From the NCBI GenBank assembly GCA_027438535.1, contig DAIAMA010000024.1, positions 1-11,053 of the forward strand: 11,053 bases of DNA, read 5' to 3'. Under the pieces are notes generated by a model, which was given only the letters and a program-made list of their open reading frames with translations, was not told the DNA's origin and did not search any database. This document shows, in pieces, positions 1 to 7,377 of this stretch. The stretch is from a bacterium (lineage in GTDB: Bacteria > Pseudomonadota > Gammaproteobacteria > Burkholderiales > Thiobacteraceae). Position 1 is the stretch's first letter, and each line of letters opens with the position of its first letter. Both the position numbers and the translations under genes were made by a program.

Positions 1-1
1 G

Positions 2-85
2 ATCCTGGCGCTGGCGGCAGCGGTGGTGGCGCTTGCCATTGCTTACTCGCTTATCCGCAGGCGGGATAACAATAACGCGATGTAA
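2..85 (+). CDS. C-terminal end of an unidentified membrane protein (partial)
   Basis: An open frame enters from the left edge and stops at TAA 83-85. The 27 visible residues are a hydrophobic stretch rich in Ala, Val and Leu (about 18 residues, a plausible membrane helix). It is followed by three arginines and a short polar tail, RRRDNNNAM. This fits the C-terminal anchor of an inner-membrane protein with a positively charged cytoplasmic tail. Too little is present to name a family. No clear terminator follows, and the next 159 bases up to the tRNA hold no convincing gene. The alternative is that this frame is open by chance, but the hydrophobic-then-basic pattern ending cleanly favours a real gene end. 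Confidence 0.5.
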   Translation: MLALAAAVVALAIAYSLIRRRDNNNAM

Positions 86-244
86 GGCAGGGCTTTTTCG
101 AGTGCATCAAGTTTTGTTATTCGGTCGTTTATTCGCCGGCTTTTGCCACGAGCGGCCTCGAAGCGGTTTGGTTTGCATCTCGCTCATGCTGGAGCGCCGC
201 CGCAAGGAAAGAAAAGGCCGGAGCCACGTCTGCCCTTTATGAAA

Positions 245-320
245 TGGTGGAGCGGAGGAGGATCGAACTCCCGACCTCTGCATTGCGAACGCAGCGCTCT
301 CCCAGCTGAGCTACCGCCCC
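245..320 (-). tRNA. tRNA-Ala (anticodon CGC)
   Basis: The reverse strand folds into a full 76-nt cloverleaf. It has acceptor arms GGGGCGG/CCGCTCC, a D stem GCTC/GAGC, an anticodon stem CTGCG/TGCAG with loop TTCGCAA, a five-base variable loop, and a T arm GGGAG-TTCGATC-CTCCT. Discriminator A and the CCA end are encoded. Loop positions 34-36 read CGC, which decodes GCG (alanine). The acceptor stem carries G3:U70, the established identity element for alanyl-tRNA synthetase, which independently supports alanine. The anticodon stem closes with a G-U pair. The CGC isoacceptor would supplement a UGC species in a genome rich in GCG codons. Confidence 0.96.
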
Positions 321-331
321 ATCAGGCCCGC

Positions 332-361
332 ATTTTACTCGGGAATAGGGCGGGGCGTAAA
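332..361 (-). promoter_or_regulatory. Likely sigma70 promoter of the tRNA-Ala gene
   Basis: On the minus strand a -10 box TAAAAT (332-337, 5/6 to consensus) and a -35 box TTTACG (356-361, 4/6) are separated by 18 bp. The start would fall near 325, a few bases before the mature tRNA 5' end. The stretch just after the -10 is GC-rich (GCGGGCC), the discriminator type associated with stringent control of stable RNA promoters. Boxes and spacing are seen; activity is inferred. Confidence 0.55.
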
Positions 362-489
362 TCGCGCGTGCCGCGCTTATCGTGGCGCACGGGAATAATC
401 CTCGGGGGATTTCAGTCATACATGCAGGGCCGGTCGAAAAAATCGGCTCCAATTTGTGCATGACAACGTTTTCTTAACTTCAATTGGAC

Positions 490-493
490 GGAG
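490..493 (+). promoter_or_regulatory. Ribosome binding site fixing the DsrE-like start
   Basis: GGAG lies 8 bases before ATG 502. It favours this ATG over an in-frame TTG at 484, which has no such site and would place extra acidic residues ahead of the signal peptide. Confidence 0.6.
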
Positions 494-501
494 ACTACAT
501 A

Positions 502-969
502 ATGAAACCCCGCAAACTCTCGATTTACAGCATGCTGGCAGCGACTGCTTTAGCGCTCGCCACCCTTCCCGCCGCGAGTAGCGCCGCCGACGGCGTCAAG
601 GCGGTCCAGGTAAAAAAAGCGCACCACAAGCAAAAAGTGATTTTTCAGGTAAGCGACAATGACCCGAAAAAATGGAATTTGGCGCTCAACAACGCAAAAA
701 ATGTGCAGGAAGATTTAGGCAAGAAAAACGTGGATATCGAGATCGTCGCCTATGGGCCCGGGCTTCCCATGCTGCAACTCGATTCCGCCGTCGGCGGTCG
801 CGTGCAGGAAGCGATGGACGATGGCGTCAAGGTCGTGGCTTGCGAAAACACCATGGCGAAGCAAAAATTAACGCGCGACGACATGCTTCCCAACTTGGGT
901 TATGCAAAAGCCGGCGTGGTGGAATTAGCCAAAAAACAATCCCAGGGCTACGCTTACATCCGGCCGTAG
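502..969 (+). CDS. Exported DsrE/DsrF-like family protein
   Basis: The product has 155 residues. The N-terminus is a signal peptide: a basic start (MKPRK), a hydrophobic core to about residue 26 and a probable cut after SSAA near residue 29. The mature part resembles single-domain DsrE-like proteins: a beta strand KVIFQVSD (45-52), the turn YGPGLPML (84-91), then VVACENTM (111-118) with the only cysteine of the protein (C114), and an ending GYAYIRP typical of the family. DsrE/F/H proteins trap or relay sulfur on such a cysteine in the cytoplasm. This copy appears periplasmic, so a role in sulfur or thiol handling there is only an inference. It is monocistronic and converges on lgt. The family call is solid, the function open. 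Confidence 0.85.
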   Translation: MKPRKLSIYSMLAATALALATLPAASSAADGVKAVQVKKAHHKQKVIFQVSDNDPKKWNLALNNAKNVQEDLGKKNVDIEIVAYGPGLPMLQLDSAVGGRVQEAMDDGVKVVACENTMAKQKLTRDDMLPNLGYAKAGVVELAKKQSQGYAYIRP

Positions 970-990
970 GCACGGGCTAGGGCGCCCATC

Positions 991-1011
991 GGGCCGGCAA
1001 TATGCCGGCCC
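991..1011. terminator. Hairpin between convergent DsrE-like gene and lgt
   Basis: A perfect 9-bp stem GGGCCGGCA/TGCCGGCCC with a 3-base loop ATA lies 21 bp after the DsrE-like stop and touches the last base of the lgt stop codon. No T-run follows on either strand, so it is not a classical intrinsic terminator. It may still protect 3' ends or block read-through for both genes, and it could belong to a dispersed palindrome family. Confidence 0.5.
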
Positions 1012-1805
1012 TACTTGCGGCGCTCGGTTCGATATACCCACAGCAACATGAGGATGCCGGCGAGGATCATCGGCAGGCTCAGCCACTGCCCCATGCTGAG
1101 ATGGAGTGCGAGCAAGCCCAGAAAATCATCCGGTGCGCGCGTGAATTCGACTAAAAAGCGGAACGTGCCGTAGCCGATGAGGAACAGCGCCGATACCGCG
1201 CCGCGTGGCCGCGGCCGGCTGGAAAACCACCACAAGATAATAAACAGCGCCACACCCTCCAACCCGAATTCGTAGAGTTGCGAGGGATGGCGCGGCGTGA
1301 GGGTGGGATCCGTGGTCGGGAACACCATCGCCCATGGCAGATTGGTGGGGCGCCCCCACAATTCCCCGTTGATGAAGTTGCCGATGCGCCCAAAACCCAA
1401 GCCCAAAGGGGTGAGCGGCGCAATAAAGTCGGTGATCATCAGCCACGAGATGCCGATTCTGCGCGCATACAGCCACATGGCGACCAGCACCCCGAGAAAC
1501 CCGCCGTGGAACGACATGCCGCCTTCCCACACATAAAAAATTTCCAGTGGATGCGCTAGGTAAAACTCGGGTTTGTAAAATAATACATAGCCCAGCCGCC
1601 CGCCCAGCACCACGCCCAGCACCCCGAAGAACAGGATGTCGTCCAGCATTTGCGCGGTCCAGCCGGAATTGGGCTGGGTTTTGATGCGGTACCGGCCAAG
1701 CAGGATGACGCCGATAAAGGCCAACAAATACATGAGCCCATACCAGCGTACCGCGAGCGGGCCGAGCTTTATCGCAATAGGGTTAAATCCGGGATGAACA
1801 AGCAT
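1011..1805 (-). CDS. lgt: Phosphatidylglycerol--prolipoprotein diacylglyceryl transferase
   Basis: This inner-membrane enzyme moves diacylglycerol from phosphatidylglycerol to the lipobox cysteine of prolipoproteins, the first step of lipoprotein maturation. The 264 residues match the usual length and show the family blocks: RWYGLMY (20-26), [10 protein letters not shown] (68-77), [10 protein letters not shown] (93-102, with the essential His at 100), the signature [14 protein letters not shown] (139-152, with R140 and N143), and [12 protein letters not shown] (216-227). Several hydrophobic helices are evident, and the tail is basic (YRTERRK). I start at ATG 1805 ([10 protein letters not shown]) because that is the usual Lgt N-terminus. 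The frame stays open upstream to 1898, but the added residues look non-coding and overlap a -10-like box. No good Shine-Dalgarno is visible. The gene is divergent from ilvD. Confidence 0.96.
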   Translation of the reverse strand: MLVHPGFNPIAIKLGPLAVRWYGLMYLLAFIGVILLGRYRIKTQPNSGWTAQMLDDILFFGVLGVVLGGRLGYVLFYKPEFYLAHPLEIFYVWEGGMSFHGGFLGVLVAMWLYARRIGISWLMITDFIAPLTPLGLGFGRIGNFINGELWGRPTNLPWAMVFPTTDPTLTPRHPSQLYEFGLEGVALFIILWWFSSRPRPRGAVSALFLIGYGTFRFLVEFTRAPDDFLGLLALHLSMGQWLSLPMILAGILMLLWVYRTERRK

Positions 1806-1838
1806 GGGATAGGCGCCAGAATCGGTTAAAATAGCGCC

Positions 1839-1844
1839 ATTATA
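1839..1844 (-). promoter_or_regulatory. Probable -10 box of lgt
   Basis: The minus strand carries a perfect TATAAT at 1839-1844, placing a start near 1832 and leaving a leader of about 27 nt before ATG 1805. No good -35 box is present at 16-18 bp. The overlapping plus-strand hexamer TATACT (1841-1846) could serve ilvD in the opposite direction, also without a good -35. Confidence 0.4.
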
Positions 1845-1861
1845 CTTGTTCTCCATTCCTT

Positions 1862-1882
1862 GCCGCGCCTGCGGCTTTTTTT
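1862..1882 (+). promoter_or_regulatory. Terminator-like hairpin with T7 run in the ilvD leader
   Basis: GCCGC (1862-1866), loop GCCT, GCGGC (1871-1875) is followed directly by seven T. The form is that of a small intrinsic terminator, only 14 bp before the ilvD start and just ahead of its GAGG ribosome site (1887-1890). It could attenuate ilvD or stop stray transcription. I see no leader peptide rich in Ile, Leu or Val codons, so classical attenuation is not supported. Confidence 0.35.
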
Positions 1883-1896
1883 GACCGAGGTCGAGC

Positions 1897-3750
1897 ATGC
1901 CCGATTACCGTTCCTGGACTACCACCCGCGGCCGCAATATGGCCGGCGCGCGCGCGCTATGGCGCGCCACCGGGATGAAAAACGACGATTTCAACAAGCC
2001 CATTATCGCGATCGCGAATTCGTTCACGCAATTCGTGCCCGGTCATGTGCATTTGAAAGACATGGGGCAACTGGTCGCGCGCGAAATCGAAAAAGCCGGC
2101 GGCGTGGCGAAAGAATTCAACACCATCGCGGTGGACGATGGCATCGCCATGGGCCACGGCGGCATGTTGTATTCGCTGCCCTCGCGCGAGCTGATCGCGG
2201 ACAGCGTGGAATACATGGTCAACGCGCATTGCGCCGATGCGCTGGTGTGCATTTCCAATTGCGACAAAATCACCCCTGGCATGCTGATGGCGGCTATGCG
2301 TTTGAACATCCCCACCGTGTTCGTTTCCGGCGGGCCGATGGAAGCGGGCAAGGCCGTGATCCAAGGCAAGGTCGTGCATCTGGATTTGGTGGATGCCATG
2401 GTCTCCGCCGCCGACAGCAAAAACTCCGACAGCGATGTGATGGAAATGGAGCGTAGCGCTTGCCCCACTTGCGGTTCGTGCTCCGGTATGTTCACCGCGA
2501 ATTCGATGAATTGCCTGACCGAAGCGCTGGGTTTATCGTTGCCCGGCAATGGCTCGACGCTCGCCACCCACGCCGATCGCAAGCGCTTATTCCTCGAAGC
2601 CGGGCGCTTAGTGGTCGCCCTGGCGCGTTCTTATTACGAGCGCGACGACACCTCGGTGCTGCCGCGCAGCATCGCCAATTTCAAAGCCTTTGAAAACGCC
2701 ATCGCGCTCGACATCGCGATGGGCGGGTCGACCAACACTGTGTTGCACTTGCTGGCGGCGGCGCATGAGGGCGGCGTGGATTTCACCATGCAAGACATCG
2801 ATCGCATGTCGCGCAAAGTGCCTAACCTCTCCAAGCTCGCGCCCGCCTCGCAGGACTTCCACATGGAAGACGTGCACCGCGCGGGCGGCGTGATGGCGAT
2901 TTTGGGCGAACTGGATCGCGCCGGCCTCATCCATCGCGATGTGCATGTGGTCCACGCGCCGAACATGGGTGAAGCGCTGGAACGCTGGGATGTGATGCGC
3001 ACCCAAGACCCGAAAGTAATCGAATTTTTCCGCGCCGCGCCCGGCAATGTGCCGACGCAAGAAGCGTTTAGCCAGTCCAAGCGCTACGACGCGCTCGATC
3101 TCGATCGTGCCAAGGGTTGCATCCGCGACAAAGCGCATGCGTATTCGCAAGACGGCGGCCTCGCCGTGCTGCACGGCAACTTAGCGCAAGACGGCTGCAT
3201 CGTGAAGACCGCGGGCGTGGATGCCAGCATTCTAAAATTTGAAGGACGCGCGCGCGTGTTCGAAAGCCAGGACGATGCGGTGGAAGCTATTCTCGCCGAC
3301 AAGATTTTACCCGGCGACGTGGTCGTGATCCGCTACGAAGGGCCGAAAGGCGGCCCCGGCATGCAGGAAATGCTCTATCCGACTTCGTATCTGAAATCGA
3401 AAGGCCTGGGCAAAGTTTGCGCGCTGGTCACAGACGGCCGTTTCTCCGGCGGCACTTCGGGGCTTTCCATCGGCCACGTCTCGCCCGAGGCGGCACAAGG
3501 CGGCGATATCGGCTTGGTGGAAGAGGGCGACACCATCGAAATCGACATCCCCAATCGCTCGATCCATTTGAAGGTCGGCGATGCGGAACTCGCTAAGCGC
3601 CGCAGCGCGATGGAAGCCAAGGGTAAGCACGCTTGGCAACCCGTGGCGCGCAATCGCATCGTGTCGCAAGCCCTGGAAGCGTATGCGGCGATGACCACCA
3701 GCGCCGCCACGGGCGCGGTGCGCGACGTATCGCAACTAAAGCGGAAATAG
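1897..3750 (+). CDS. ilvD: Dihydroxy-acid dehydratase
   Basis: IlvD dehydrates 2,3-dihydroxy-isovalerate and 2,3-dihydroxy-3-methylvalerate to the keto acids that become valine/leucine and isoleucine. It acts in the cytoplasm and carries an Fe-S cluster. At 617 residues it matches the long, E. coli-type form. Visible family blocks are [12 protein letters not shown] (79-90), [12 protein letters not shown] (118-129), [19 protein letters not shown] (188-206) and [20 protein letters not shown] near the C-terminus. C122 and C195 sit where the E. coli cluster ligands lie, and D81, D123 and K124 fit the metal site, with the lysine carbamylated in relatives. GAGG at 1887-1890 supports ATG 1897. The gene is divergent from lgt, and an exported protein gene follows 5 bp after the stop. 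Regulation is unclear apart from the leader hairpin. Confidence 0.98.
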   Translation: MPDYRSWTTTRGRNMAGARALWRATGMKNDDFNKPIIAIANSFTQFVPGHVHLKDMGQLVAREIEKAGGVAKEFNTIAVDDGIAMGHGGMLYSLPSRELIADSVEYMVNAHCADALVCISNCDKITPGMLMAAMRLNIPTVFVSGGPMEAGKAVIQGKVVHLDLVDAMVSAADSKNSDSDVMEMERSACPTCGSCSGMFTANSMNCLTEALGLSLPGNGSTLATHADRKRLFLEAGRLVVALARSYYERDDTSVLPRSIANFKAFENAIALDIAMGGSTNTVLHLLAAAHEGGVDFTMQDIDRMSRKVPNLSKLAPASQDFHMEDVHRAGGVMAILGELDRAGLIHRDVHVVHAPNMGEALERWDVMRTQDPKVIEFFRAAPGNVPTQEAFSQSKRYDALDLDRAKGCIRDKAHAYSQDGGLAVLHGNLAQDGCIVKTAGVDASILKFEGRARVFESQDDAVEAILADKILPGDVVVIRYEGPKGGPGMQEMLYPTSYLKSKGLGKVCALVTDGRFSGGTSGLSIGHVSPEAAQGGDIGLVEEGDTIEIDIPNRSIHLKVGDAELAKRRSAMEAKGKHAWQPVARNRIVSQALEAYAAMTTSAATGAVRDVSQLKRK

Positions 3751-3755
3751 CCCTC

Positions 3756-4313
3756 ATGCTGCGCGCCATACTTATCTTGTTTGTCTTGACCCTGGGCCGA
3801 AGCTGGGCTGCCGATGTGACGACCATGCAAGACCCGAACTCCGGCCTGTATTCCTGGAAAATCGTCGATCGCGGTTTCAGCCTGGAGCTGATCCAGCTTT
3901 CTCCGGATTTTGTGCGCGCAGTTTATGCCGCGCGCAATCTGCCCCCGGCCATGGTCGAGAAAATGGCGAGCTATTGCGTCTTCGGCACGGTGGCGCGTAA
4001 CGAATCAGATTCCCCGTTGTCCTATCGAGTAGCGGATTGGCGGGCCGTGACGCCAGACGGCGCGCGCCGGCGCTTGCGCACCAAAAGCGAATGGGTGGCG
4101 CAATGGGAAAAAACGGGGGTGGATTTCGGCTTCTCCATTCTGCCCGACAAAATAACGTTTGATGTGGGTGACTGGGCGCAGGGTTTCACCACCGTCAAGC
4201 TACCGCATGGAAGCCATTTCGATCTGATCTATAGCTGGGAACAACATGGAAAAACTTTTACCGGCAAACTGCCTAAGCTCGTCTGCACCGCCGATGCGCC
4301 GCATGCACCTTAA
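3756..4313 (+). CDS. Exported protein of unknown function, upstream of tlpA-like gene
   Basis: I do not recognise this 185-residue protein. It opens with a signal peptide: MLR, a hydrophobic core ILILFVLTLG and a probable cut near SWAA/D (about residue 19). The mature part is about 166 residues, has no further membrane helix and contains exactly two cysteines (C74 in ASYCVFG, C177 in KLVCTAD), so one disulfide is possible. It is rich in aromatic residues (several Trp), consistent with a compact beta-type domain. Start ATG 3756 is chosen because the signal peptide begins there; the longer frame upstream runs inside ilvD. No strong ribosome site is seen, and coupling to ilvD 5 bp upstream is plausible. 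Its end overlaps the start of the TlpA-like gene, suggesting linked expression and perhaps a thiol-related role. That is inference only. Confidence 0.75.
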   Translation: MLRAILILFVLTLGRSWAADVTTMQDPNSGLYSWKIVDRGFSLELIQLSPDFVRAVYAARNLPPAMVEKMASYCVFGTVARNESDSPLSYRVADWRAVTPDGARRRLRTKSEWVAQWEKTGVDFGFSILPDKITFDVGDWAQGFTTVKLPHGSHFDLIYSWEQHGKTFTGKLPKLVCTADAPHAP

Positions 4314-4419
4314 AAAACCTTGGAGCGCGCTATTGCTTGCCGCTTGCTTTATGGCAGCGCCTGCCTTGGCGCAATCGGTCTTACCCCCCCCTCAGCCACC
4401 ATATGGCGCGGCTACCTAA
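4303..4419 (+). pseudogene. Out-of-frame signal-peptide start of the TlpA-like gene
   Basis: ATG 4303 opens a 38-codon frame that overlaps the end of the previous gene by 11 bp. It encodes MHLKK, a hydrophobic core SALLLAACFMAAPALA and then QSVLPPP, an evident export signal. A type I cut (ALA/Q) or a lipoprotein cut (LAAC, C15) are both possible. The frame passes through a run of eight C (4384-4391) and stops at TAA 4417-4419. Removing one C joins it in frame to the thioredoxin domain that follows, giving one protein of about 180 residues. So this looks like the true N-terminus of the TlpA-like protein, detached by a one-base insertion, a phase-variable tract or a sequencing error. An in-frame ATG at 4294 is an alternative start. 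Confidence 0.7.
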
Positions 4420-4846
4420 GCCGTGGCCGGCCAAAAATTTCTCGCTCAAGGACTTGGACGGTAAAACCTATACCCTGTCGGACTACCGCGGCAAGGTAAT
4501 TCTGGTCAATTTCTGGGCTACTTGGTGTCCGCCCTGCCGGCGCGAAATGCCTTCGCTGGAGCGGCTGCATCAAAAACTGAAGGGCGAAGCGTTTGTTATT
4601 TTAGCCGCCGATCAACAGGAAGATTACGACACGGTGTTCGCCTTTACCGGACAACTCGACCCGCAACCCACCTTCGCTATATTGCTCGATTCGAAAGCAG
4701 CGGCTTCGCGTGCGTGGAAGGTGCAAGGCCTACCCTCCAGTTTTCTCGTCGATAAACGCGGCCGGGTAGTTTATCGCGTTATAGGAGGACGCGAGTTCGA
4801 TCATCCGGAGATCGAGCAGCTTATTCGCGATTTAATCAAAGAATAA
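4337..4846 (+). CDS. TlpA-like thioredoxin domain protein (N-terminus frameshifted)
   Basis: This frame holds an intact TlpA/ResA-type thioredoxin domain: KNFSLKDLDGKTYTLSDYRG, then VNFWATWCPPCRREMPSLERL with the redox pair C-P-P-C, and the cis-proline region LPSSFLVDKRGRV near the end. Such proteins reduce disulfides in the periplasm, for example in apocytochromes c or copper-site cysteines. The first 22 or so codons (from TTG 4337 to the ATG at 4403) give arginine- and proline-rich sequence with no export signal. The signal peptide is in another frame immediately upstream, across a C8 tract. As written, the product would be cytoplasmic or not made unless slippage restores the frame. The intact domain suggests recent damage, phase variation or a base-calling error rather than an old pseudogene. 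It lies between an unknown exported protein and a YyaL-like gene. Confidence 0.85.
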   Translation: MPLALWQRLPWRNRSYPPLSHHMARLPKPWPAKNFSLKDLDGKTYTLSDYRGKVILVNFWATWCPPCRREMPSLERLHQKLKGEAFVILAADQQEDYDTVFAFTGQLDPQPTFAILLDSKAAASRAWKVQGLPSSFLVDKRGRVVYRVIGGREFDHPEIEQLIRDLIKE

Positions 4847-4868
4847 AAAAGAATAAGGCTGGCACCCC

Positions 4869-6917
4869 ATGCCTAACCGCCTCGCCCAAGAGACCAGTCC
4901 CTACCTCCTGCAACACGCAGACAACCCCGTGGATTGGTACCCTTGGGGGGAGGAAGCGCTCACCTCGGCACGCCGCCAAGACAAGCCTATCCTGCTTTCC
5001 ATCGGCTACTCGTCTTGCCATTGGTGCCACGTCATGGCGCACGAATCGTTCGAGGATGCGGAAGTCGCGCAAGCCATGAATACGCATTTCATCAATATCA
5101 AAGTCGATCGCGAAGAACGGCCGGACTTGGACCAGATTTACCAGCTCGCGCATCAAATGCTGGCGCAGCGCGGCGGCGGTTGGCCGCTGACGATGTTCCT
5201 CACACCGCAACAAATTCCGTTTTTTAGCGGCACTTATTTTCCTAAGCAGCCGCGCTATCAGATGCCGGGCTTTCTCGATTTATTGCCGCGGATAGCAGCA
5301 TTTTATACCAGCCACAAAAACGAGATTAGCGAACAGAACGCCCAAATGCTTGCCGCGTTCGATGCGACCATGCCTTCCAACAATGGCCATGGCACGCAGT
5401 TAGCGCTTGCACCTCTGGATAATGCGGCACGTGAGCTAGCCGCCGGCTTCGACCCGGTGTGGGGCGGTTTTGGCAAAGAGCCGAAATTTCCCCGCCCCAC
5501 CGAACTCGATTTTTGTCTGCGTTACGCCACGGCCGGGGGCATGGTGCGCGTGGGTGAAATGGCTTTGTTCACGCTGGAGAAAATGCAGCAAGGCGGCATT
5601 TACGATCAGCTCGGCGGCGGCTTTTGCCGTTATTCGGTGGATGCCCGCTGGGCGATCCCGCATTTCGAGAAAATGCTGTACGACAACGGCCCCTTGCTGG
5701 GACTTTACGCCGACGCCTATGCCCTGACCGGCGCCCCGCGCTTGCGGCAGGTGTGCGAAGAGACGGTGGGCTGGCTGGTGCGCGAAATGCGGGATGCGGC
5801 CGGCGGGTTCTATTCGGCGCTGGATGCCGACTCGGAACACGAAGAGGGCAAGTTCTACGTCTGGACGCCGGAAGCGGCGCAAGCCTTGCTGACACCGGAA
5901 GAATACGCGGTGCTTGCCCCGCATTATGGGCTGGACGGCCCGCCCAATTTCGAGGCCAAGCACTGGCACTTCGTCATCGCCAAGCCGCTTGAGACCGTTG
6001 CGGATAGCCTTTCTATATCTATTGAATCTGCACAGCAAGCGCTCACGTCGGCACGTGCCAAACTATTTTCCGCGCGTGAAAACCGCGTGCGCCCCGGGCG
6101 CGACGATAAAGTATTGACGAGCTGGAACGCCCTGATGATCAAGGGACTGGCCCGCGCCGCGCGCGCCTTCGATAAACCCGAATGGGCCCAACTGGCGCAG
6201 CAAGCGGTGGATTTCATTCACGACCGGCTGTGGCAAAACGAGCGGCTATTGGCGAGCTATAAAGACGGTCAAGCCAAGCTCAACGCTTACTTGGACGACT
6301 ATGCATTCTTGCTCGATGCCTTGCTCGAACTCCTGCAAACCGAATTTCGCGCGCAAGATTTGGCCTTCGCGCAGGACTTGGCCGAGCGGCTGTTGGCGCA
6401 GTTTGAGGACCCGGCACAAGGCGGCTTCTATTTCACTAGCCATGACCATGAGCAATTGATCCACCGCCCCAAGCCCGGGCCGGATCAAGCCACGCCCTCC
6501 GGCAATGGTGTTGCCGTGTGCGCTTTGCAGCGCCTAGGACATATGCTGGGCGAGACGCGCTACCTCGATGCGGCACAGCGTGCGCTCACTTTGTTTTATC
6601 CCGCCATCTCCAACCAACCTTCCGGCTACACGACGCTGCTCATCGGCCTAAAAGAGAATCTGTCCCCGCCCGATATCGCGGTCATACGCGGCCCGGCGCC
6701 GGCGCTCGCGCCATGGCGCGCGGCACTGGCCTCGATCTATCTGCCGCACGCCGTGACCTTATACCTCCCCAACGCCACAACGGGCCTGCCGGCCTCGCTC
6801 GCCAAGCCCGAAACACCCCAGGTCAACGCTTGGGTATGCCACGGCGTTACTTGTCTACCAGCCGTGACCACGCCCGAGGCGCTGATTGCTCTATGCAAAG
6901 GCGCGCAAGGCGATTAA
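4869..6917 (+). CDS. YyaL/SPATA20-type thioredoxin domain-containing protein (DUF255)
   Basis: The product has 682 residues, the usual size for this widespread family. The N-terminal part is a thioredoxin-like DUF255 domain: [20 protein letters not shown] (3-22), then [18 protein letters not shown] with the CHWC pair at C50/C53, [10 protein letters not shown] and [11 protein letters not shown]. The rest resembles a six-hairpin glycosidase fold, with conserved blocks [42 protein letters not shown] and [20 protein letters not shown]. No signal peptide is present, so it is probably cytoplasmic. The biochemical function of the family is not settled, so I name only the family. It starts 22 bp after the TlpA-like stop, with AAGG 10 bp ahead of the ATG, and may share its transcript. 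The cytochrome gene follows after 48 bp. Confidence 0.93.
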   Translation: MPNRLAQETSPYLLQHADNPVDWYPWGEEALTSARRQDKPILLSIGYSSCHWCHVMAHESFEDAEVAQAMNTHFINIKVDREERPDLDQIYQLAHQMLAQRGGGWPLTMFLTPQQIPFFSGTYFPKQPRYQMPGFLDLLPRIAAFYTSHKNEISEQNAQMLAAFDATMPSNNGHGTQLALAPLDNAARELAAGFDPVWGGFGKEPKFPRPTELDFCLRYATAGGMVRVGEMALFTLEKMQQGGIYDQLGGGFCRYSVDARWAIPHFEKMLYDNGPLLGLYADAYALTGAPRLRQVCEETVGWLVREMRDAAGGFYSALDADSEHEEGKFYVWTPEAAQALLTPEEYAVLAPHYGLDGPPNFEAKHWHFVIAKPLETVADSLSISIESAQQALTSARAKLFSARENRVRPGRDDKVLTSWNALMIKGLARAARAFDKPEWAQLAQQAVDFIHDRLWQNERLLASYKDGQAKLNAYLDDYAFLLDALLELLQTEFRAQDLAFAQDLAERLLAQFEDPAQGGFYFTSHDHEQLIHRPKPGPDQATPSGNGVAVCALQRLGHMLGETRYLDAAQRALTLFYPAISNQPSGYTTLLIGLKENLSPPDIAVIRGPAPALAPWRAALASIYLPHAVTLYLPNATTGLPASLAKPETPQVNAWVCHGVTCLPAVTTPEALIALCKGAQGD

Positions 6918-6965
6918 CATAGCCGCGGACAAAAATCTTACCCCCTCATTAATCAAGGAGATGAA

Positions 6966-7274
6966 ATGAAACTCGCCGCAATCGGTATCACCGCAGGCCT
7001 GCTATTCGGCACCCACGCCATGGCGGATGGCCTGGCGCTCGCGCAAAAAAACGCCTGCATGGCGTGCCACCAAGTAGATAAAAAATTGGTTGGCCCGGCC
7101 TATAAAGATGTCGCCGCCAAATACCGGGGCGATAAAACCGCCGAAGCCAAGCTGGTGAAAAAGGTGAAAGATGGCGGCAGCGGCGTATGGGGCACAATCC
7201 CGATGCCACCGCATCCGCAAATGAGCGATGCCGATATCAAAACCATCGTGCATTGGATTCTTTCGCTCAAGTAA
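6966..7274 (+). CDS. Periplasmic class I cytochrome c (c-551/c-552-like)
   Basis: This is a small electron carrier of 102 residues. A signal peptide ends at HAMA/D (cut after residue 20), leaving 82 residues, the size of Pseudomonas-type cytochrome c-551. The heme motif is CMACH (31-35), and the likely axial methionine is M80 in WGTIPMPPHPQ, the typical c-551 surround. The C-terminal helix MSDADIKTIVHWILSL is also typical. A strong AAGGAG (6955-6960) lies 5 bases before ATG 6966 and decides the start over the ATG at 6961. A strong terminator follows 16 bp after the stop, so this gene ends its transcription unit. It probably shuttles electrons to a terminal oxidase or reductase; the partner cannot be told from this window. 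Confidence 0.96.
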   Translation: MKLAAIGITAGLLFGTHAMADGLALAQKNACMACHQVDKKLVGPAYKDVAAKYRGDKTAEAKLVKKVKDGGSGVWGTIPMPPHPQMSDADIKTIVHWILSLK

Positions 7275-7290
7275 GCGTTTTCCGCACACC

Positions 7291-7320
7291 AAAAAAGCCG
7301 GCTCAAGCGCCGGCTTTTTT
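7291..7320. terminator. Strong intrinsic terminator after the cytochrome c gene
   Basis: A perfect stem AAAAAAGCCGGC/GCCGGCTTTTTT (12 bp) with the 6-base loop TCAAGC starts 16 bp after the cytochrome stop. The T-run makes it functional for the plus strand, and the A-run would serve as a T-run on the other strand, so it is bidirectional in form. It isolates the liv cluster from upstream genes. Confidence 0.92.
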
Positions 7321-7329
7321 GTTTTCCGC

Positions 7330-7335
7330 TATACT
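7330..7335 (+). promoter_or_regulatory. Possible -10 box of the liv cluster
   Basis: TATACT (5/6) lies just after the terminator, with a start expected near 7342 and a leader of about 36 nt. No good -35 is found, since that position falls inside the terminator stem. A promoter is expected here because the terminator cuts off upstream transcription. Confidence 0.3.
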
Positions 7336-7365
7336 TTGGCGATTGTCCAAACCCATCCACGCATC

Positions 7366-7370
7366 AGGAG
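7366..7370 (+). promoter_or_regulatory. Ribosome binding site fixing the GTG start of the binding protein
   Basis: AGGAG lies 7 bases before GTG 7378, immediately ahead of the lipoprotein signal. The frame is open further upstream to 7228, but that would run through the cytochrome gene and the terminator. Confidence 0.75.
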
Positions 7371-7377
7371 ACGCCCC

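Noticed and set aside
143..463. A 106-codon plus-strand frame and a 74-codon minus-strand frame across the tRNA
   Set aside because: Both cover the tRNA-Ala gene and its promoter, and the peptides are translations of tRNA sequence.
1806..1898. Extension of lgt to an upstream start at 1898 or 1856
   Set aside because: The extra residues have no counterpart at the usual Lgt N-terminus, would overlap the ilvD start region and would contain the lgt -10 box. ATG 1805 gives the standard MLVHP start.
1860..2456. A 198-codon plus-strand frame overlapping the ilvD start
   Set aside because: It lies out of frame inside ilvD, with an Arg- and His-rich sequence and no domain, whereas ilvD is unmistakable there.
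7228..7377. Upstream extension of the binding-protein frame
   Set aside because: It runs through the end of the cytochrome gene and the strong terminator. GTG 7378 has a good AGGAG and begins directly at the export signal.
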